A program made the translations under genes and the position numbers. A model generated the notes under the pieces. It was given only the letters and a program-made list of their open reading frames with translations, was not told the DNA's origin and did not search any database. A stretch of 64,000 bases of DNA from Heligmosomoides polygyrus polygyrus. Lineage: Eukaryota > Nematoda > Chromadorea > Rhabditida > Heligmosomidae. Below, piece by piece: positions 22,505-34,836 of the stretch. The stretch's first letter is position 1. Each line of letters begins with the position of its first letter. The stretch covers positions 10,988,332 through 11,052,331 of the forward strand of contig OX377201.1 of assembly GCA_947396885.1 (NCBI GenBank). Direction: 5' to 3'.

Positions 22505-23200
22505 TTTCCTGGAGATTCATCACCCCTCTTTCTCCATGGAAAGGTGGCTTTTATGAGCGCCTAGTAGGCATATTCAAAAACGCCTTTAGGAAAACCGTGG
22601 GACCTTCAATCCTACCATTCGAACAATTCTACATACTAGTCATTGAAGCAGAGTCGGTCATGAATTCTCGACCGTTGACATCAGTACGTTCGTCGGACTC
22701 TGAATTCAAATAATACGACCCATCGACTTCATTTCTCCCGAGTTGAACTCCCCATGTTCGAGTCCTTTAGAGAATGCAATTATTCAGTTTCTGCAAAAGA
22801 ACGCCTAATACAGTAGCATAACAGCAATATCCTCTGCCTTGAATACTTTTGGAAGCTATGGCACTGACTACTTGCAAGCTGTCGCTGATCGCAATCAAAT
22901 GCGGTTACGACAGCGACGCTCAACCCTTGTGAAATCGCAATCCGACGAGTCACTATCTAGGAACCAATGGCCTTTAGGAATCATAATAGCAACGAAGCTC
23001 AGCGAAGATGGTATCATTAGGTCAGCATCAGTACGAACGCCTGAGGGAAAAACATTAGAACGCTCAATAAACCACCTCGTTGGAAATACGTGCAATGGAA
23101 AATTATGGCGAAAGGACAACCACCAACAAGTGAAAGGAGCAAACAACCATCGCGAACGTGCAAAAACTAACAACTCATTGATTTGTTGCGAGGTTGTGAT
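22505..23200 (+). pseudogene. Pao/BEL element fragment: integrase C-terminal end plus DUF5641
   Basis: The plus strand at 22530-22760 reads GGFYERLVGIFKNAFRKTVG, AESVMNSRPLTSV, then (after one stop) IRPIDFISPELN. This is the end of the Pao integrase core including the catalytic Glu region. The frame from 22839 gives DYLQAVADRNQMRLRQRRS, SRNQWPLGIIIATKLSEDG and IIRSASVRTPEGKTLERSIN, the DUF5641 domain that follows the integrase in Pao/BEL polyproteins. It is broken by stops and lacks gag, protease and RT. It is on the opposite strand to the larger Pao element at 43-54.8 kb. Confidence 0.85.
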
Positions 23201-24052
23201 AGTTATCGTTCATTTTGTCTTCCTGTTCTTCTTGTACTCATCATCCCCACAAAGGCATTCCATTAAGCCTCTTGAATCAGTGAAGTTTAAGAGGTTTAAA
23301 GGTCTGTCCAAAACGTGCTCTAATGCTAACGGGATACGGTTAAATAGTGTTTTATGATTTTCATGTTTTTCGCCCAATTCTGGGCCTATTTCTCAAAAAT
23401 ATGTTAAAACAAGGACATCAATGAAAATACCTTATAACCATCACTCAAACTTCGAAATTTTATGTCAATCTAGGCTAAAACACTCACGTTTCTCATGCTT
23501 CCTCGTTCGCTTCTCGTCTAAGCGCCATTTGCTCGCTGCTTCGCACGTTAGGATGTTTTGGTGCAATTGTACACTAGGTCGCCTATTTCACAAGTACTAT
23601 TAAAACACTTGTCCTTCGCCGAGGAAATAAACGGTTTTTTTTTTCAGTTTCGGATTCCTAATCCTTCACACGAGATTGCTGGAACCTTTCTATATCTAAG
23701 ATCGCTCCTGATTTCCGCACAATACGTCTGTTTCACGGTACAGTCTCCCATTTTCGCCCTTTCGTCATGTTTATTCACTGTTTTCAGGTAATAAGAGCCC
23801 GAGTACCCAGGGGAGCTTCGGTAATGGCATCCATCGACAAGTCCTGCTCAGTCAAGGAGGTCAGTTGATACTCCAAGCCCAAACGATAGTGTCATGGATA
23901 GCAGTAAAAACTCGATAGGGTGGATAAACAACTACTGCTTAGCTCGTTATCAGCTTTTCCCAAATGGCGGAGCAGAGGAAAAATAAGGAAATTAGCCTAA
24001 AATCTACTTCAAGCAAGAACGAGGCCCCCATACTTCTACAAAAATTCAAAAT
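23201..24052. other. Sequence between Pao fragments, no gene recognised
   Basis: Contains only short frames. It could include the 3' end of the Pao fragment on its left and the 5' leader of the gag-like frame on its right. A hydrophobic stretch (about 23185-23240) follows the DUF5641 frame but shows no env-like organisation. Confidence 0.3.
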
Positions 24053-25178
24053 TTGTGCGAGGGTAGGGATCCTGACTGTCATTGTGCAGCGGATAGTTTG
24101 AATACGACAATGGTTTATAACAACTATTCCTTCGCGTTTGAGTTTCTTCAGTCGCTAACCCTAGCGGTCAATGTAGATCACGTCTTCCCTACTTCGCACT
24201 TCTCAAATCGCGATTTCAAACACATTGACGCCTATCTCAAAGAAGAGCTATATTTGTTCCTGAAGGAGAAAGCTTCCGACGAAATTATAACCCTTACTCC
24301 TCCCCAAATCAATGAGGGGATGAATGGCGATTTCACCGTTTTCTGCGTGACCCAAGCGCTGAAGTCGTTGAATTGCCATTGCAAAGCCCTAACATCGCTT
24401 CACAGTGAGGTTTCAGGAATACCTTGGGATGACGTCCGAAAAATATTGAGATGGACTCAAGACGCAACCACACTGATAGCCAATATAAATTGCCAACACA
24501 GTATTGTGGAAAGGAAACTACTACCACGCGTCTTCGAATCCTCCGAGGAGCTCGCCGATCTCGCCTCCAAGCTACACCAGTTTGGAGTCACGCCCTTGAA
24601 GATCAACACCCTGTTTGCTGATGCGGGTACAACTCTCAACTACGCCTATGATATCATCTCAAAACTACGCACCTTCCTTGAATCGCACCTGGAGGAATGT
24701 GAAATCGCCAAAAAAGATCACCATGGGACCGAATCAGACATCGACGACGCCTCATGAAGAACACATGGACCTTCCTCCTCCGCCCTCCAGCCTGGATCGC
24801 AACGATCCAGAGATTAGTTCCTATCAACCACGCCTCCTCCGTATTATAACGGTTGCGTGTTTTGCGGAAGCCGGTGCCATTACAGCACACTCTGCATGAG
24901 GATGCCTAAACTTTCGGAAAGAGCCATGTCATTGGTGAGAACAGGGAGGTGCCGTAAGCGCATTAGCCACTACGAGCCCGGACAATGCAAGAAAAGAAGC
25001 TGGTGCCTCACCTGCCATTCATATACTCATTATCAGGCCTTATGTGGTCAAGGAGATGTCATCGTAAATGACGTTGAGGGCCCACTTCAGGAATACTACG
25101 ACGTGATGAGCTGTCTGTCTGAGTGTTCATACACCTCATACCACTCGCGTAAGAGGGCAAGGTTAGACATAGAGGGTT
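24053..25178 (+). pseudogene. Zinc-knuckle gag-like protein, frameshifted
   Basis: The first part (to about 24700) is a 230-codon helical, Cys-containing frame without a known domain; the first plausible ATG is at 24110. A proline-rich linker (HEEHMDLPPPPSSLDRND) is read in a second frame, and the original frame resumes with CVFCGSRCHYSTLC, GRCRKRISHYEPGQCKKRSW and CLTCHSYTHYQALC. These are three Cys/His clusters resembling the zinc knuckles of nematode Pao/BEL gags. Two compensating frame changes (near 24700 and 24845) indicate decay, or alternatively a short unrecognised intron. No protease or RT follows, so it may be the truncated 5' part of an element distinct from the fragment at 22505. 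Confidence 0.55.
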
Positions 25179-25180
25179 AG

Positions 25181-26179
25181 GAGACATTTTAGGATTGCTG
25201 AATTGCTGCTCAAACGAAACTGCTCATTTTTGACTCCAATTTTGCCGTTATTTAGTACATGTGACTAAGCGATAAATGGAATGAACGCCTATACGAGACA
25301 TGAATCATGGACGCTATTTCAATCACGCCTAAATAGTTCTGAGCCTCATTCATTGCGACAATAACGCCGCGTTATTGCAATAATGAACTATTCACAGTTG
25401 CGAAAGCACTCGTGGGGGGGGGGGAGACCACGTATAGAATTTTTTAGCCATCAATTATCCTTCGTGAACGAAATCAAGTAGGCAAAGTTGTTGAGGAAAT
25501 CTCTCCCCCTCAAGCATTTTGATAGTATAACGGTGCAAAACGACACTCAGTAGGAAATTTATCTGCTCTCAACTTGTCTGTGGTATGTCGTGGAGTCAAG
25601 AATTTCCGAGGTTCCTCCTCGCCATCACGATCATGGTCGATCATCACGCCGTCACGAGCACGAATGGTCGATAAGCGAAGTCCGGTCGAGTCAAACTACT
25701 CTTATGGCTGCTGCTTTCGAGGTCCGACTCCTCAACTACTGCCCTCTGCGATCTACTTCTACGGAATTCCGCCAAGAGATACGTCATCTTCGTCACGTTA
25801 AGTGTTATCTATCTGTGTTTCGTGTTACGTTTGTTACTGCTGCGATGTATTTATTGTTGACCTTTCGCCTAGTTGACCCGTTTGGTATGGGTAGGGCTAA
25901 CTCGTAGTTCTGGGCACATACATAGTGAGTCTTCCTCGAGTTGACACTTCCTTGTCCCCAACCTCATGTGTCGAGCCCCATTTTCTGGAATAGCCTGTCT
26001 GAACAATCCTCAGCATCGTCATTAGCATCGACTACGCTCAACTACTTCATCATCTCGTATTCAGAAGGATACTTCGTCGGCGGCTCTCAATGTCGTGCCA
26101 AACGCAGCTTCAAAATTGCTATGGTCTCGTGCAATCTACCGTACCTCGTCAACCACTCGAACAAATTTGGGCTGGAGGT
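25181..26179. other. Unassigned sequence before the minisatellite
   Basis: Short frames only, none recognised. A G-run lies at 25412-25421, and a T/C-biased stretch at 25600-26100 produces overlapping frames in several phases, which I take as compositional. Confidence 0.3.
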
Positions 26180-26395
26180 GGACCGAATACGACTGCTGCC
26201 GCCCGTCGACAGGACGCCGAATCCCGCTTCTCCACCGCGACAGCCTGTCGAAAGGACGCCACGGATCTCGCTCCTTAACCCGAGAATCCCCTCAACTGGA
26301 ATCCCGAGTCTCGCTCTTCCTCGCCGAGACCCAATCGACTGGACGCTCGAATCCGCTCCTTCATAGCCGAGAACCCCCTCGTCGAGTCTCCACAT
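26180..26395. repeat. Degenerate minisatellite, unit about 43 bp
   Basis: Four to five diverged units can be aligned, each carrying (c)ga(a/g)tc(c/t)cgct, then c.(c)cgaga, then cgactggacgc or a variant. They begin near 26218, 26262, 26305 and 26348, with an eroded unit before them. Three overlapping open frames here are explained by the period and the GC-rich composition. Confidence 0.6.
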
Positions 26396-26484
26396 ATCAC
26401 GCTCCTCCTTTGTCCAGCCCTCCCTTTCTGAGTCGTGTCGACTCGACCTTGAGGGGCGTTTGTTGCTTGTTTAGGTTACCAAAC

Positions 26485-26960
26485 TAGGAATCGTTTTTGT
26501 TGTGTTATTAACAGATAAAACTAATAACTTCAATATCGGAGGCAAAACTACAAATAAACGGCCACCGCTGCGACACCCAAGCGACGACCTGCGCCCGACC
26601 AGATCTTTATTCGAAGCGAATTTTTCGAAGCAGAGATTCGCAGTTCGTCCACAATTCTGTCCGTACAAAAACGATCCTAAGGTTACGGGACGCCTTTGCC
26701 GCAGACTGCCCCAATTTAAATTCGTAAAGCATGATCACTCGATACTCGATAGTCGCATCGGTTCATGATTTTACGGAGCCCTGGAAAAGGTCGGCTAGAA
26801 AAAATATAGCGACGTCCACATATGTTTTTTGAAAGAGCAGAAAAGGACTACCGAACGGCATGTATGTCTTTCTTTTTTCCACTTAATTATTTAGGGTAAA
26901 AAGCTTATTTATTGATACTTGTCTCGAAACGGAGATTAGTTGTGCGACAACCTAATAAAA
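26485..26960 (-). pseudogene. mariner transposase N-terminal relic
   Basis: The minus strand starts MNRCDYRV, continues with KNSLRIK-like remnants, and is flanked by aaacggagattagtt and acatatgttttttgaaagagc. These correspond to the leader and first about 60 codons of the mariner copy at 55490-55860 (MNRRDYRVIMLYEFKLGHSA). It is heavily mutated, with an internal deletion and no catalytic region. Confidence 0.7.
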
Positions 26961-27409
26961 AAGTTTAGTTTGAAGTAAAAATAGTATGAAACGTTGAATG
27001 ACAAAGAGCTGCGTTAGTCGATCCTTCTTGAAACACCGCTGAAAGGACAGAAGTGAAGCGATCGGGGAGTAGAAGATGTGCTGAAGATATCCTAAACGAA
27101 AAAGAGGTATTCACGTCGAATAGTCTCACGATAAGAGTACTTCCCCTGCACTCAGCAGAAAGAGGAGGATAATATTATGATAGAGTCGGACGAGCTCCTT
27201 TCAAGACTTTATTTTTGTACAAATCCTGTTCTGCTAGGAGTTTGACGAAAAGTCGGCTAGAAAATTCGACCCCGTTCGCATTCTGTCGTGCGGTATGTTT
27301 GTTTTTTGTTCTGTTCCTCCGTATTTGCAATTACGACAGGCTCTGCGTATACTGTAGTAAACTCTCTGCTTTGTCGGTCAGCAAGGAACTTATTTTCGAT
27401 CTGACGAAA
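26961..27409. other. Short unassigned stretch
   Basis: Only short frames; nothing recognised. It lies between the mariner relic and the RTE fragment. Confidence 0.3.
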
Positions 27410-27845
27410 GCAGGATGAACAGTCAGCGATCAGAGTGGGATCGAGACGATCGAGAGGACGATGCTACTGACATGATTCAGGAAAGCGGGAAAAGGCCTTC
27501 GGAGTTCCAAGCTTCGTCTACGTTCAAAGATCAGAAACACTGTCGCATGGGCCAAAAAACAAGTGAAAACTGTTGTCGAAAAACAGTACGTAATCCGCTT
27601 CGCAGACACCCGCTGGATGAGAGCCGTCACCGACTGCATTTCACAGGATGTCGAGAAGACACCAGGATGCTCACCAATGCGTTGGTCGTACTTCTTCGTG
27701 AAAGCCATGAACGAAAGATATGACACTCATCGTGTCCCACGAGCGCGGAGGATCCATTGGAACACTCTGGCACGCGATATGAACGAACGGAGACGCTGTT
27801 GGGGGCCGTCCGAGCAAGTCGATGATCTGCGGGACGACGGGTGAT
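27410..27845 (+). pseudogene. RTE-type LINE, C-terminal fragment
   Basis: The frame 27563-27844 reads FADTRWMRAVTDCISQDVEK, SPMRWSYFFVKAMNERYD and THWNTLARDMNERRRC-like sequence (here IHWNTLARDMNERRRCWGP), ending in RDDG and a stop. This is the characteristic tail of strongylid RTE reverse transcriptases (D.RWTRAVTDW...GRPPTRW..FF...HW.TLARDR). The preceding 150 bp continues the match in another frame. The rest of the element is missing. Confidence 0.8.
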
Positions 27846-28678
27846 TGGTGAATGGCCTCATGTTAAGCGTTCAGAAACGAATCTGTGCGGTTCTGGCTAA
27901 GAAACCAGTGTTGCAAAAACATGTTTTTTGTCTCGCAACGAAAATATTGCCTCGAAAGGAGCACTGGCTTATAATGTCTCTTCTTAGAAATCCATATAGA
28001 GTGGTGTCGTTTATCGAGAAAAAAGAGGCAACGGTCAAGTTTCATCTCTAGGATTCCTGAGTCTGAAGATCTAATGTCCATTAAAAAGGCTGCTCACAAA
28101 CTGCATTTTGTTAAGGACATCTTCAACCAACTCGATATTGAATACAGGGCTCGTGAATGCCTTTAGTCTTAAAATGCCACAGACTGATCACCCTCGTGCT
28201 TCTTTGAAATCTTCGCTACATCGTAAATTCTCTATTGCGTTCTTCACTTTAAAACGATCTGCAAAGCCACTGAAGAAGATAGTCGACATTATAAGTGGCA
28301 CTTTCTGAAGCTTCTGAGGACAAATATCGTCTTCGTTGTTTTGATCTCTGTGTTACAAAAAAATGCTTATGTTGCAGATTTATTCCAATATACTGTTTTC
28401 AGTTCCAAACGTAGATAGGTAGCAGCATCGGCTTCCGAGAAGTGCGTCCTTTTCTTTTGCAATCATTGGGTGCAGTCGCAGACGTCCAACAAGCTAGCTG
28501 TTTTTGCAAACCGTTTTTTACTGTACGCCATTATTACGCCTGAAAAAATGACACGATATCCTAAGATTTTTAATTGCAGCAGAAGATACGGGATTTTTAT
28601 TTTGTATGAAACTTCAACTCTTATGACAATCTTATCGATAGGAAATCCTCCGAAGAAGGATTTTTTTTGAGCGAGGAG
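27846..28678. other. Unassigned AT-rich sequence
   Basis: Only short frames (60-70 codons) on both strands, none recognised. Confidence 0.3.
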
Positions 28679-28833
28679 TTAGAATTGGCCGTCGTAGTAC
28701 CTGCTGTTGAGCTCCAGTTGCTTTGTTGATGAGTTCTGTTGCTGAACTCCAGTTGTTCCCTTCAGGCCAAACAATTTTAGTGCTTCTCGGCGAATACCTT
28801 TGTTCACAATCATGTAAACAAGACCGTGGATAC
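28679..28833 (-). pseudogene. Orphan srt receptor C-terminal exon
   Basis: On the minus strand an acceptor (tatatttag) is followed by GIHGLVYMIVNKGIRREALK and LFGLKGTTGVQQQN, then about 23 further codons to a TAA at 28681-28679. It is highly similar to the TM7 exon of the srt gene at 16150-16269. The similarity includes the intron sequence just upstream (aacaacatcacatatatttag in both), so a genomic duplication and not a retrocopy produced it. No upstream srt exons were found on this strand to the right. Probably a non-functional fragment. Confidence 0.75.
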
Positions 28834-29739
28834 CTAAATATATGTGATGTTGTTCAACAACACTGCTAGAAGTTGACAATAGGAGTTGACAAGAATATGA
28901 CATTTCTGTTGTGAACAACCTTAGCCAGAACTCTGTCTATGAATAAGAGCCGCTAATATTGATCGATTTCTAATTTTTGTTACCGCTTTATAATTTTCAT
29001 TAGCTATCAATTTGATATATATGTTGAGAGGCCTATCCTGAGAAGGAAAAGGCAAAGTGATTAAGAAGCACGAAGGATATTGATATATTATATGTTAATG
29101 GAGACGCTTCCAACATCGTTCCGGTTTTGCCCTTAATGTCGATCTATTAATACATCCACCTTGCTCACAAAATGTTCTTGAAATTCCCTTAAAGCAAGGG
29201 TTTGTAAAGAACTGTAGACATTTATTAAGAACTGTAGGCTGTTCTTCGATTCGATTCCTCGAAAATTTCACATCTTATACTGGTTCGCATTTTCCGCCCA
29301 GATTAGCCAAGCCTTCCATTCCTTTCGTGCGAATTGCTACCAGACTTGCATGCGAATCACACTGGACTTGTTCATCGGTTGCCCATCGAGGAATGAGTAA
29401 TGCCGTCCTTTTCACTTTATCCTTTACGTTAGTGTAAACACGCATAATAGTATTATATTAAGGTAACAAGATAAAAAACTCTCCCCCAGTTGAGGGAGGC
29501 ATATTGATCTGATTGATTAAATGAATCGTTTGATCAAGGCTTGCACACTGACTGTTCTACAGTCAGAAATAAAGATTTTTGCCCGTAGTTTTCGAGTCAA
29601 TGGGAAACGTTTAATTTCTTTAGAATTTTTTTCACGGCGTTATAAAAGCGACAGCTTTCTAACAAAAGAATCGACTTTTGCAATCGAAATAGCGTTAATT
29701 TGCAATTAGCTTTTACAACTAAGGACTGAAGAAAAATAG
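28834..29739. other. Unassigned sequence
   Basis: Nothing coding recognised; short frames only. Confidence 0.3.
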
Positions 29740-31060
29740 CCCATGCAAAGAAACACAAGTTATTTTGTAGCTACGTGGTGAATGAGCGACTGAAGCAAAG
29801 AAAAGGTGTCGGATCGAAATTCGGTAAAGATGATGTGCTCTGTAAGTCTTATGAGGAAATAGCAAGGTTTTTCGCATCCTATTTCAAATTGGTCTGTAAA
29901 GTTCACCCAAGAAGACGAGCTGATTTTTCTTCCTTTACGGCATCAAAGCTTGATTTTCTGGATATCAACAGGCAAAATAGTATACTGAACCCTAGTTTGT
30001 TTCACAGCAGGCAACTCCACGTTTCCCGATAGAATTCCACACATGTTCTTTGAGAGAGCACCAATTGGACTGACTCCTATTCTCACACATCTCTTCAACT
30101 GGTGTCTTCTTCACGGGGAATATCCTTCAGTATGGAAGAAAAATGTTGTTAAGCCGATTTTTAAAAAGTGAGAAAAACCGCCTTTAAGGACTATAGACCG
30201 GTCTGTACTACATCCTCAACAAGCTGGTGTTGGAGAGAATAATATGCAGTCAGTTGTTGCAGTGCTCTTTCGCGCGGATGACTTTTAGTTTTACTCTTAC
30301 AACAACGAGCCCAACTTTCAGATTGCACTGGATGCTGTGTATGCATATCACAAATGGGTGCTCAATATTTCTTGTGAAAAACCGCTATTATGTGCATCGG
30401 CTAAAATTGCCCCGAGGAATACAATTTTACCTAGGTTAAGGCGGAGTGAGCATCACGACAGCTGTATGGGACCTCGACATTTTCTATTCAAACGCTCTTT
30501 CATTTGACAAAAATATAGACGATATGCGTGCCGCTGCGCATAGAAAGTTCAACATTTTTCTGCGAGCTTTCAGCACCAGGAATAGTTCTACGCTTTATAG
30601 ACTTTTCACTATGTACGTAACCGTTCTTAGAATGTTACACTGTTGTGGTCACCATCAAAGCGGGCGCTCATCGAGAAAATTGAAAAGGTCCAGAAAAGAG
30701 CAGCAGGTTTTCACGAGAAAGGGCGTGTTTGACGATGGTAATCACGAAAAGATGATTCTTCTTGGTGGCACATCTTTGCTGTCAAAAAGAGTCATGTACG
30801 ATCAAAAACTATTTTTCCAAAGAATTGCTGGTCGTCTAGGCGTTGATAAACTGTTCAATCCGCTGGAGTTTAGCAAACGAATGAGACACTTATGACGTCT
30901 CTTTTCAGGAAGGGTTTGTAGTCAACAGTTTTGGATTCAGTTCTAGTAAGAGCTGCTCGTATTTGGAATGGCTTATCGACTATAGACATCCTCACCAGAT
31001 ATTTTCGCTCGGAGGTTGGAGCATCATCTCAAACAACAGGGTTTTTCTGAGCTTAATTAC
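29740..31060 (+). pseudogene. CR1-like LINE reverse transcriptase, heavily degenerate
   Basis: Across three frames the plus strand reads VLCKSYEEIARFFASYF, HMFFERAPIGLTPILTHLFN, YPSVWKKNVVKPIFKK and (30540 on) AHRKFNIFLRAFSTRN then STLYRLFTMYVTVLRM. They align in order with the LINE ORF2 at 45,600-47,050 (KKAALGLTSALTLLFTRCLL, TPGLWKIGYVRPIHKKG, SKCNYILRAFKSRDPKLLFR). It is therefore an old copy of the same or a closely related family. The YADD block is not intact and numerous stops are present. Confidence 0.75.
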
Positions 31061-31589
31061 AAAACTATTTCTTTTACATGACTTTGTGGTGTTACAAGAT
31101 CGGCGCATTCGCAAGTGATTTTTTTCGTGCGGTGTATTCATTCCGTCGACTGCTCATTCTACAAAAATATTTCTATCATTTCCTATCACTAATTCCAAGT
31201 TCTTCTCTGTTCGTATCTCTGCACTGTTAACCAGTGTTTTTTCACAAGTCCTTATTCTTTTCTCGCATTAAGTTATGTGTTTGCATTGGCTAAGAGTAGT
31301 CCCTTAGTGCAGTTAGCATTCTTTATACAAAGAATTCTTCTTGCTTTTGTTCAACTTTAAAGATTCACATTCTCCGTACCAACGTCTTTCATTGATTCGT
31401 TTCCATATCCGCACCTCCCTTCTATGCTAAAACAATTTCTTCTACATAACTGAAGCTTGAACTGCGTACTAACTAACTACTAACTTTAACGAGGTCTTTA
31501 AGGTATAGGGACCGCCTGGAGTCGTGTGATTAGAAGGTCGTAGACCTGACGCATCCTATAATTCGCATGCAAGGCGTCCTCGCGGAAAG
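31061..31589. other. Unassigned sequence downstream of the CR1-like relic
   Basis: No recognisable coding sequence. The end at 31590-31620 is a degenerate (tta)n tract belonging to the next, minus-strand LINE. Confidence 0.3.
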
Positions 31590-32520
31590 AATTTTATATA
31601 AGTTTTATTTATTTATTTGTTTATTTTGTACGTGCAGAGCCACACAGATAAACAAGTACGGTTAACAAACAGCATGTAAAGCAACAGTGAACAAAACAAT
31701 TTAAGTCATCAAACGAGGTAAACTAAGAAGCGTCCTGGAGATACCTGTCAACGAGTTTTTTGTACTGCCTCAAGGAGTTAGGTAGATCGTTTTTCTTGGA
31801 GAGCTTCAAAAACTCGGTTCCTGCTCGATTAGAAAAAAACCTAATCGTACATTACATCTTGCCCTTGGGATTCTGATCTTCCACTTGCCACCTCTCGTGT
31901 TAGAAGAAGAAACGGAATAGAACCCTGAACTGAAATGCCTATCATCCCGGTTACCATCTTATAAACCATAACAAGATCATACTTACCTACGGTGCGCAAG
32001 TGTAGGCAGGTTGTAGACTTAATTTCTTATAGCAACCGAAGGAATTCTGGTGTAAACGTATCCATGCACCTTTGTCCACAATCTTCTTGTGAAGCTGTTT
32101 TGACGGCTTCTAACATAGTAATTTCTCTTTTACGCATAGGTGTAAATACAGTGGTGCCGTACTCTAAGATGGTTTTCTCATAGGACTTAAAAGCGGGAGT
32201 CAAATATTTCACAGAGTTTGTTCGCAAAAATCTGAAAAGGCTGTGCGCAATGCGATTTTTGATTTTTTCAGCCTTTCTTGTTAGTGTTTCACAGTGGCCT
32301 TTGAATGAAAATTTTGTGTCTAAAGTGAACCCTAAGTCTTTATGTTTTTACACGTTGTTAATAGCATTTAGAAATTATTTTCATCTACTTTAAGAAACGA
32401 GGGCGGGTTACTCTTCGGAAATTGCGAATACCAATCTAAAAACCTGACTTTTTTCGGACTTATTGCATGGCTAATCGTATGTCTCTTATTGTTTGTCTGT
32501 TTTCTGTAATCTTGATGTTA
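31590..32520 (-). pseudogene. LINE (CR1/jockey group) C-terminal fragment with 3' tail
   Basis: The minus strand carries YEKTILEYGTTVFTPMRKRE (32175-32116, the ILEYGS..W/FSP block after the RT), then VGKYDLVMVYKMVTGMIG (about 31990-31940), RGGKWKIRIPRARCNVRLGF (about 31905-31845) and, after a frame change, LKLSKKNDLPNSLRQYKKL. The 3' end is an ataaataaata tract at 31620-31590. The layout fits a 5'-truncated non-LTR element inserted on the minus strand. Confidence 0.75.
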
Positions 32521-34632
32521 TTGGTACAATAAATATAATAATAGTACTCAATCCCTTTGTAGGTGCGCCACACATAAAAATATATAAATTATAAACATAA
32601 ATATAAACTACAAAAAATAAAATCACAACATAACGAATAAACTCTTAAAACTTTAGGTGTTAATTACTTATAAACACCACAAAGACTCGACCAGCCGCGC
32701 AGGACATCAGGACGACCAGGACAGGACGCGCAGGAACATCAATCAGGAGGTAACCGCAGAGACCGACCTAGCCACCGCCCTCGTGAGCACAGGCGAGTGA
32801 AGATGAGAGAGGGATGCCGGGGTCAGCGCAGGTGGACTTGCGGGAGATCCTAAGCAACAGGGGCAACAAGGGCCTATCCTTAACATGGCAGGCAGCGTAG
32901 GAGCTAGCGCGCAGGCAAGACCTCGACTCTGATTGTTCCTCACATGTGGCCTCGGCCTGGAGGCCGCATGAGTTCTACCACCGATGCAGCGGACTCACCC
33001 GGGGCACGACACTGTATTTATAAAACATTAGCAGCACACAACAGAAAAATTGGCTTCAGCGTGACAAACCATCTCCAAAAAGCCTGAGGAGAACTGCACG
33101 GAGAGCAGATTTCACGGTGATGTTGTTGGCATTCTGCTGATATGCTTTATAGGAAAATGAAGCCAACTGAGCGCACCATGACCACTCAATTGTACTTCCC
33201 TCAACTACAGAAATTGGCAGATGCAGCTTGCCTAAGGCTTAGGAGAACTCACCACATTGCTTCTCTCCATGATTACCAACTTCAAAGCTTCAGGCTGTAA
33301 AGCTACACAGTAGAAGTAACGTGGCGAATTTGATGGTAAGGTCAGCTACATCCCGGATACTCTTCCAACATGACCTCATCTAATAACTACATATTTCGAG
33401 TAAAGCTGCAACTATTCGAGAAAGAGAAAGCACGAAAAAAGCCAGAGAAATCATGAGATCACAGCGACATGGGAAGTCGGATCTCTAGCTTCTTCGGCTT
33501 GCAACCGCCTTTCTTCAGCTGCCCCTAATTCGCAGCCGACTTCGGGTCTTCTAGAGGCGATCGTCTACTGAAGTGTATAAAACATGTCGTCGATCATGAT
33601 GCTGATTATTTATTTGACGACTATTCATAGTATGCTACTTTTGCGAGGAAGGTGGCGATCAATAAGAAAGTTTTTTTGGCCATTGAGAAGTATAAGATAA
33701 ATTCGAGTCAGATATGTTCAGACCTTTGGTAGCAGATGAACCTACAAAGTTGACCAATCTAAGGTGAACCTACAAAGTTGACCAATCTACCTATCTTCAA
33801 GCAATGAAGCTGCAGATTCTGCTGCAGAATATGAATATGCAAGGTGAGTAGAGCAAGAACACACTTAGTGTTCTGTATCGCTGGAACATTTGAGGTGTTT
33901 ATTTGTTCACTTGTATGGCAGGGGTGTGCCACGCAACCGGAAGGAGCAACACGCTAAGAAAGCTTCTGAGATAATCAGCTTAATCGTAACCGAAGCAGAA
34001 CAATATGCACAAAAAAAGCGTCAAGGGGAAGCTAGATGTCAATTTTTTGTATTGCAGTAGTGATCACAAACATACAAATTGATGGGACCTCATTGAACAT
34101 CAGAGTAATATCGAAAATAATTGAGAATAATTGCAAACTAAAATTGCACAATCTGTGTAAACTACTTTAGGGATGCCATCAATCGTTGCTGGATTAGATT
34201 TTTCATTACTGTAGAATTCGCGCCGCATTACATGGTTTTATCAGTAGGTCATGCGTGAGTTTAGGACCTCACTTAGGAAACCATTCGGGCAATGAATTGA
34301 AAACGGAAACAGTAATTCTTGCTAGGCCTTACGCTATTTCAGAATCACTTATCAATCAGTTTCCACGCTAATGAGTACATGGGTATATAGAACCTGTTAG
34401 TTGTTTTGACTTTTTATGCTGGACTGAAGAATAGAGAGCACTTTGCTTTCATCTCGACTTTCAAGCGTCAAGGTGAGTGTATGGAGGTTAGCAGCCAGTT
34501 TGGTTCAACACAGCTTATGGCTCAGAGTTAAGCCGTGCAGCGGAAAGATACTGTGAGGAACTCGGCAAAATGCATGACATTGGGTCGAAGTTGCCCGCAG
34601 TATAATATCAGCAGAAGAGGTGTGATACTACT
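32521..34632. other. Unassigned sequence with a 28-bp tandem duplication
   Basis: 32690-32990 is GC-rich with overlapping frames and no recognised product. A direct duplication of about 26 bp (tgaacctacaaagttgacc..., period 28) lies at 33735-33790. The remainder shows only short frames. Confidence 0.35.
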
Positions 34633-34836
34633 CAGGGGTGTGCGTTTACCGGTTAACGATTTACTGGTTTAACGGCGACATGAGACAATTTGAACTAGAG
34701 GTATTCGAACTCTCAGAACAGATGATCGCCAGAGGAATAAGAAGAAAATACGCTCATGTCTTGTTACCGTAATTTGGTCCAAGATGTAAGGCATCGGAAT
34801 GTACTTCGCTAGTCTACCTGAACTGTTAGACTTTTA

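Noticed and set aside
25574..26487. Overlapping plus-strand frames of 75-141 codons
   Set aside because: Three phases are open at once over a C/T-rich region and a 43-bp tandem repeat; no domain is visible.
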